This document shows positions 5,359 to 6,876 of a DNA stretch of 6,876 bases, one piece after another. Numbering within the stretch: position 1 is the stretch's first letter; each line of letters opens with the position of its first letter. Source of the stretch: Streptomyces speibonae (GTDB taxonomy: Bacteria; Actinomycetota; Actinomycetes; Streptomycetales; Streptomycetaceae); the NCBI GenBank assembly GCA_000715605.1, contig KL568528.1:60045-66920 (forward strand). Direction: 5' to 3'. The position numbers and the translations under genes were made by a program. Below the pieces are notes generated by a model that was given only the letters and a program-made list of their open reading frames with translations, did not search any database and was not told where the DNA came from.

Positions 5359-6042
5359 ATGCCCATACGCATACGCATGCGCAGATTCGCCGGGACGACG
5401 GCGCTGATCGCGGCCTCCGCGCTGGCCCTGGCCGGCTGCGGCGACGGAGGCACGGGCACTCAGGGCGCGGACGACCGGCCCGCGGCGGTCACGACGACGC
5501 CCGGCAGCAGCCCCGCACCCGAGCCGTCCGCCACCACCGAGGCGCCGGACCCGACGCCCACGCCGGACCCCGTCACGTTGCCGGACCACACCGGCGACCG
5601 CGTCGGGGCGGCCATCCGCGCGGCCGAGAAGGCCGGGCTCGACCACACCGTCCGCCTGGAGGGCACCGGGAAGCGGGCCTCCTCCTGGGGCAGCGGAGAG
5701 AAGGTCTGCGAGCAGAGCGGCGGCTCCGGCGGCGTGACGTTCACCGTCCCGCGCGACGGCCGCGACTGCGACGGCCGGCTGCTGCACACCCCGAAGCCCA
5801 CCCCGACGCCGGAACCGCCGCAGACCCGGGACGCGGGCGGGAGCGGGGGCACCGGGGGCGGTACCGGCGGTGGTACGGGCACCTGCGAACTCACCAGCCC
5901 GGCGGGCAACTGCTACGCCGACGGCCAGTTCTGCGCCAAGAAGCACCGCGGACTGAGCACGCACGGACGCGGCGGCGAGTACCTGACCTGCGCACTGGAC
6001 TCCGGCGGCATCTGGCGCTGGTCGGACGGCGTGGCCGGCTGA
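5359..6042 (+). CDS. Putative lipoprotein with PASTA-like region and Cys-containing C-terminal module
   Basis: A 227-residue predicted lipoprotein of unknown function. The signal peptide MPIRIRMRRF is followed by a hydrophobic stretch at 11-25 and lipobox LAGC with acylated Cys27. A Pro/Thr linker (about 46-73) leads to a region at about 74-137. There, LPDHTGDRVGAAIRAAEKAG resembles the first half of a PASTA domain (a strand, then a helix ending in AGL), and KVCEQSGG sits where PASTA domains usually have a VxxQ-type strand. A second Pro/Thr linker (144-155) and a Gly-rich hinge (160-175) precede a compact end module at about 176-222 with Cys176, Cys185, Cys192, Cys211 and WRW at 219-221. Six cysteines outside the lipobox suggest disulfides in the exported protein. 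PASTA domains bind muropeptides or beta-lactams, so a cell-wall role is possible but inferred. It is divergent from otsA and convergent with gpgS. An ATG at residue 7 is an alternative start. Confidence 0.75.
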   Translation: MPIRIRMRRFAGTTALIAASALALAGCGDGGTGTQGADDRPAAVTTTPGSSPAPEPSATTEAPDPTPTPDPVTLPDHTGDRVGAAIRAAEKAGLDHTVRLEGTGKRASSWGSGEKVCEQSGGSGGVTFTVPRDGRDCDGRLLHTPKPTPTPEPPQTRDAGGSGGTGGGTGGGTGTCELTSPAGNCYADGQFCAKKHRGLSTHGRGGEYLTCALDSGGIWRWSDGVAG

Positions 6043-6072
6043 CCCCGGGACATGGGCGGCCGGAGGGGTCAG
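6039..6072. terminator. Inverted repeat joining the stop codons of two convergent genes
   Basis: CTGACCCC (6039-6046) and GGGGTCAG (6065-6072) are perfectly complementary 8-bp arms around an 18-nt loop. The left arm holds the lipoprotein TGA and the right arm holds the complement of the gpgS TGA. No U-tract is present. It is the only terminator candidate in the 26-bp gap and would act on both strands. Confidence 0.45.
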
Positions 6073-6876
6073 GCCACCCTGCGGGCCCGGTACTCCGCGA
6101 TCTCCGCCATCGGCGGCCGCTCCTCCGTGTCGACGGAGTACGTCCGGGGTTCGAAGGTGGCCCCGGTCCGCTCGAACTGGGTCAGGGACGGCCGGAGCAT
6201 CTGGCCCCGGGCCAGCCGCAGCTGCGCGGTGCGGTAGATCGCGGCGGCCATGCGGCCGAGGGCGTGGCCGTCCTGGTGCCGGTGCTTGCGCACCCCGACG
6301 TCGACCTGGGCCAGCGCGTCCAGGCCCACCAGGTGCAGGGCGTCGACCAGCATGCCGAGCTCGACGCCGTAGCCCACCGGGAAGGGGAGCTGTTCGAGCA
6401 GGGTGCGGCGGGCCGCGTACTCGCCGCCCAGCGGCTGGACGAAGCCGGCCAGCTGGGGCCAGTGCATGTTCAGCAGCGGGCGGGCCATCAGCTCCGTCAC
6501 CCGGCCGCCCTGACCGGCCGCGACCGTGCCGGGGGCGGGTCCGCCGGGCACCGTGAGCGGACGGTCGTACATGGCCTTGACCAGCTGCACGCCGGGCTCG
6601 GTGAGCAGCGGGCCGACGATGCCGGAGACGAAGTCGGAGGAGAACTCCCTGAGGTCGGCGTCGACGAAGCACACGATGTCGCCCCGGGTGACCAGCAGCG
6701 ACCGCCACAGCACCTCGCCCTTGCCGGGCACCGCCGGCAGCCGGGGGAGGATCTCGTCGCGGTGCACCACCGTCGCGCCGGCGGCCGCCGCCTCCTCGGC
6801 CGTGCGGTCGGTCGAGCCCGAGTCGACCACCACGACCTCGTCGACCAGCGGGACGCGGAGCATCAGGTCGTGCCGG
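6069..6876 (-). CDS. gpgS: Glucosyl-3-phosphoglycerate synthase, 5' end missing
   Basis: 268 C-terminal residues are visible; by family length about 50-60 N-terminal residues lie beyond the right edge. GpgS (GT81) transfers glucose from a nucleotide donor to 3-phosphoglycerate, giving glucosyl-3-phosphoglycerate, precursor of the osmolyte glucosylglycerate and, in mycobacteria, of methylglucose lipopolysaccharide. In visible numbering the GT-A fold shows VDEVVVVDSGSTDRT (11-25), GKGEVLWRSL (51-60), the metal-binding FVDADLREF (70-78) with Asp72 and Asp74, then VKAMYDRPL, GGRVTELMARPLL, VQPLGGEYAARR, GYGVELGMLVD and QVDVGVRKHRHQ. These extended matches fit GpgS rather than a generic family 2 glycosyltransferase. 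The ATG at 6861-6863 is internal, because family sequence continues upstream of it to the window edge. The gene converges on the lipoprotein gene, with 26 bp between the stop codons. Confidence 0.88.
   Translation of the reverse strand, partial: RHDLMLRVPLVDEVVVVDSGSTDRTAEEAAAAGATVVHRDEILPRLPAVPGKGEVLWRSLLVTRGDIVCFVDADLREFSSDFVSGIVGPLLTEPGVQLVKAMYDRPLTVPGGPAPGTVAAGQGGRVTELMARPLLNMHWPQLAGFVQPLGGEYAARRTLLEQLPFPVGYGVELGMLVDALHLVGLDALAQVDVGVRKHRHQDGHALGRMAAAIYRTAQLRLARGQMLRPSLTQFERTGATFEPRTYSVDTEERPPMAEIAEYRARRVA

Noticed and set aside
5361..5385. ATACGC/GCATGCG repeats at the lipoprotein start
   Set aside because: They encode the basic signal-peptide start (IRIRMRR) and show no wider dyad structure.
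5263..6708. Minus-strand open frame spanning the lipoprotein and gpgS regions (481 codons)
   Set aside because: Arg/Gly/Ala-rich and out of frame with GpgS, which has clear motifs in a different minus-strand frame.
1..6876. CRISPR array, transposase, integrase, tRNA or rRNA
   Set aside because: No regularly spaced direct repeats, no mobile-element protein motifs and no tRNA or rRNA sequence were seen on either strand.

Overview
The window looks like a Streptomyces chromosome segment. GC content is very high with strong third-position GC bias. The genes resemble streptomycete families, and a palindromic intergenic repeat at 2772-2875 has a form I recognise from Streptomyces genomes. The gene order (nagA, nagK, sugar-binding lipoprotein, DUF3263 protein, otsB, otsA) matches what I remember of the S. 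coelicolor SCO4284-SCO4290 neighbourhood. That is recall, not a search. All genes look intact except the two cut by the window edges.

Left part (1-1216), amino-sugar catabolism. The 5' end of nagA (GlcNAc-6-phosphate deacetylase) and a complete ROK-family kinase (probably NagK) run leftwards, overlapping by one base (TGATG). The 118-bp gap to the divergent sugar-binding lipoprotein is dense in signals. It has two DasR-type (dre) operator-like sequences facing each other as a 13-bp imperfect inverted repeat (1129-1158). A 16-bp palindrome (1091-1106) is one base from the ParB site parS and covers the nagK GTG start codon.

Middle (1217-2894). An ABC-transporter solute-binding lipoprotein is followed after 10 bp by a small DUF3263 protein, probably in one transcript. 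No permease or ATPase gene accompanies it in this window. The DUF3263 gene converges on otsB, and the 147-bp gap holds the repeat and a perfect 14-bp-stem hairpin that probably terminates both transcripts.

Trehalose part (2895-5215, minus strand). otsA (trehalose-6-phosphate synthase, GT20) lies 56 bp upstream of otsB (trehalose-6-phosphate phosphatase). Together they make trehalose from a glucose nucleotide and glucose-6-phosphate. Both start codons are preceded by nearly the same 17 bases, with a TAGGTT -10-like hexamer 6-7 nt before the ATG. This suggests each gene has its own promoter giving a leaderless mRNA.

Right part (5216-6876). A divergent lipoprotein with a PASTA-like region and a cysteine-containing C-terminal module converges on a truncated glucosyl-3-phosphoglycerate synthase gene (GT81). 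The two stop codons lie in opposite arms of one inverted repeat. OtsA and GpgS both draw on nucleotide-activated glucose for compatible-solute or polysaccharide precursors, so this half has a glucose-osmolyte theme beside the GlcNAc genes.

I see no mobile element, CRISPR array, tRNA or rRNA, and no clearly new multi-gene system. The most notable signal is the parS-like palindrome on the nagK start, about 20 bp from the DasR operators.
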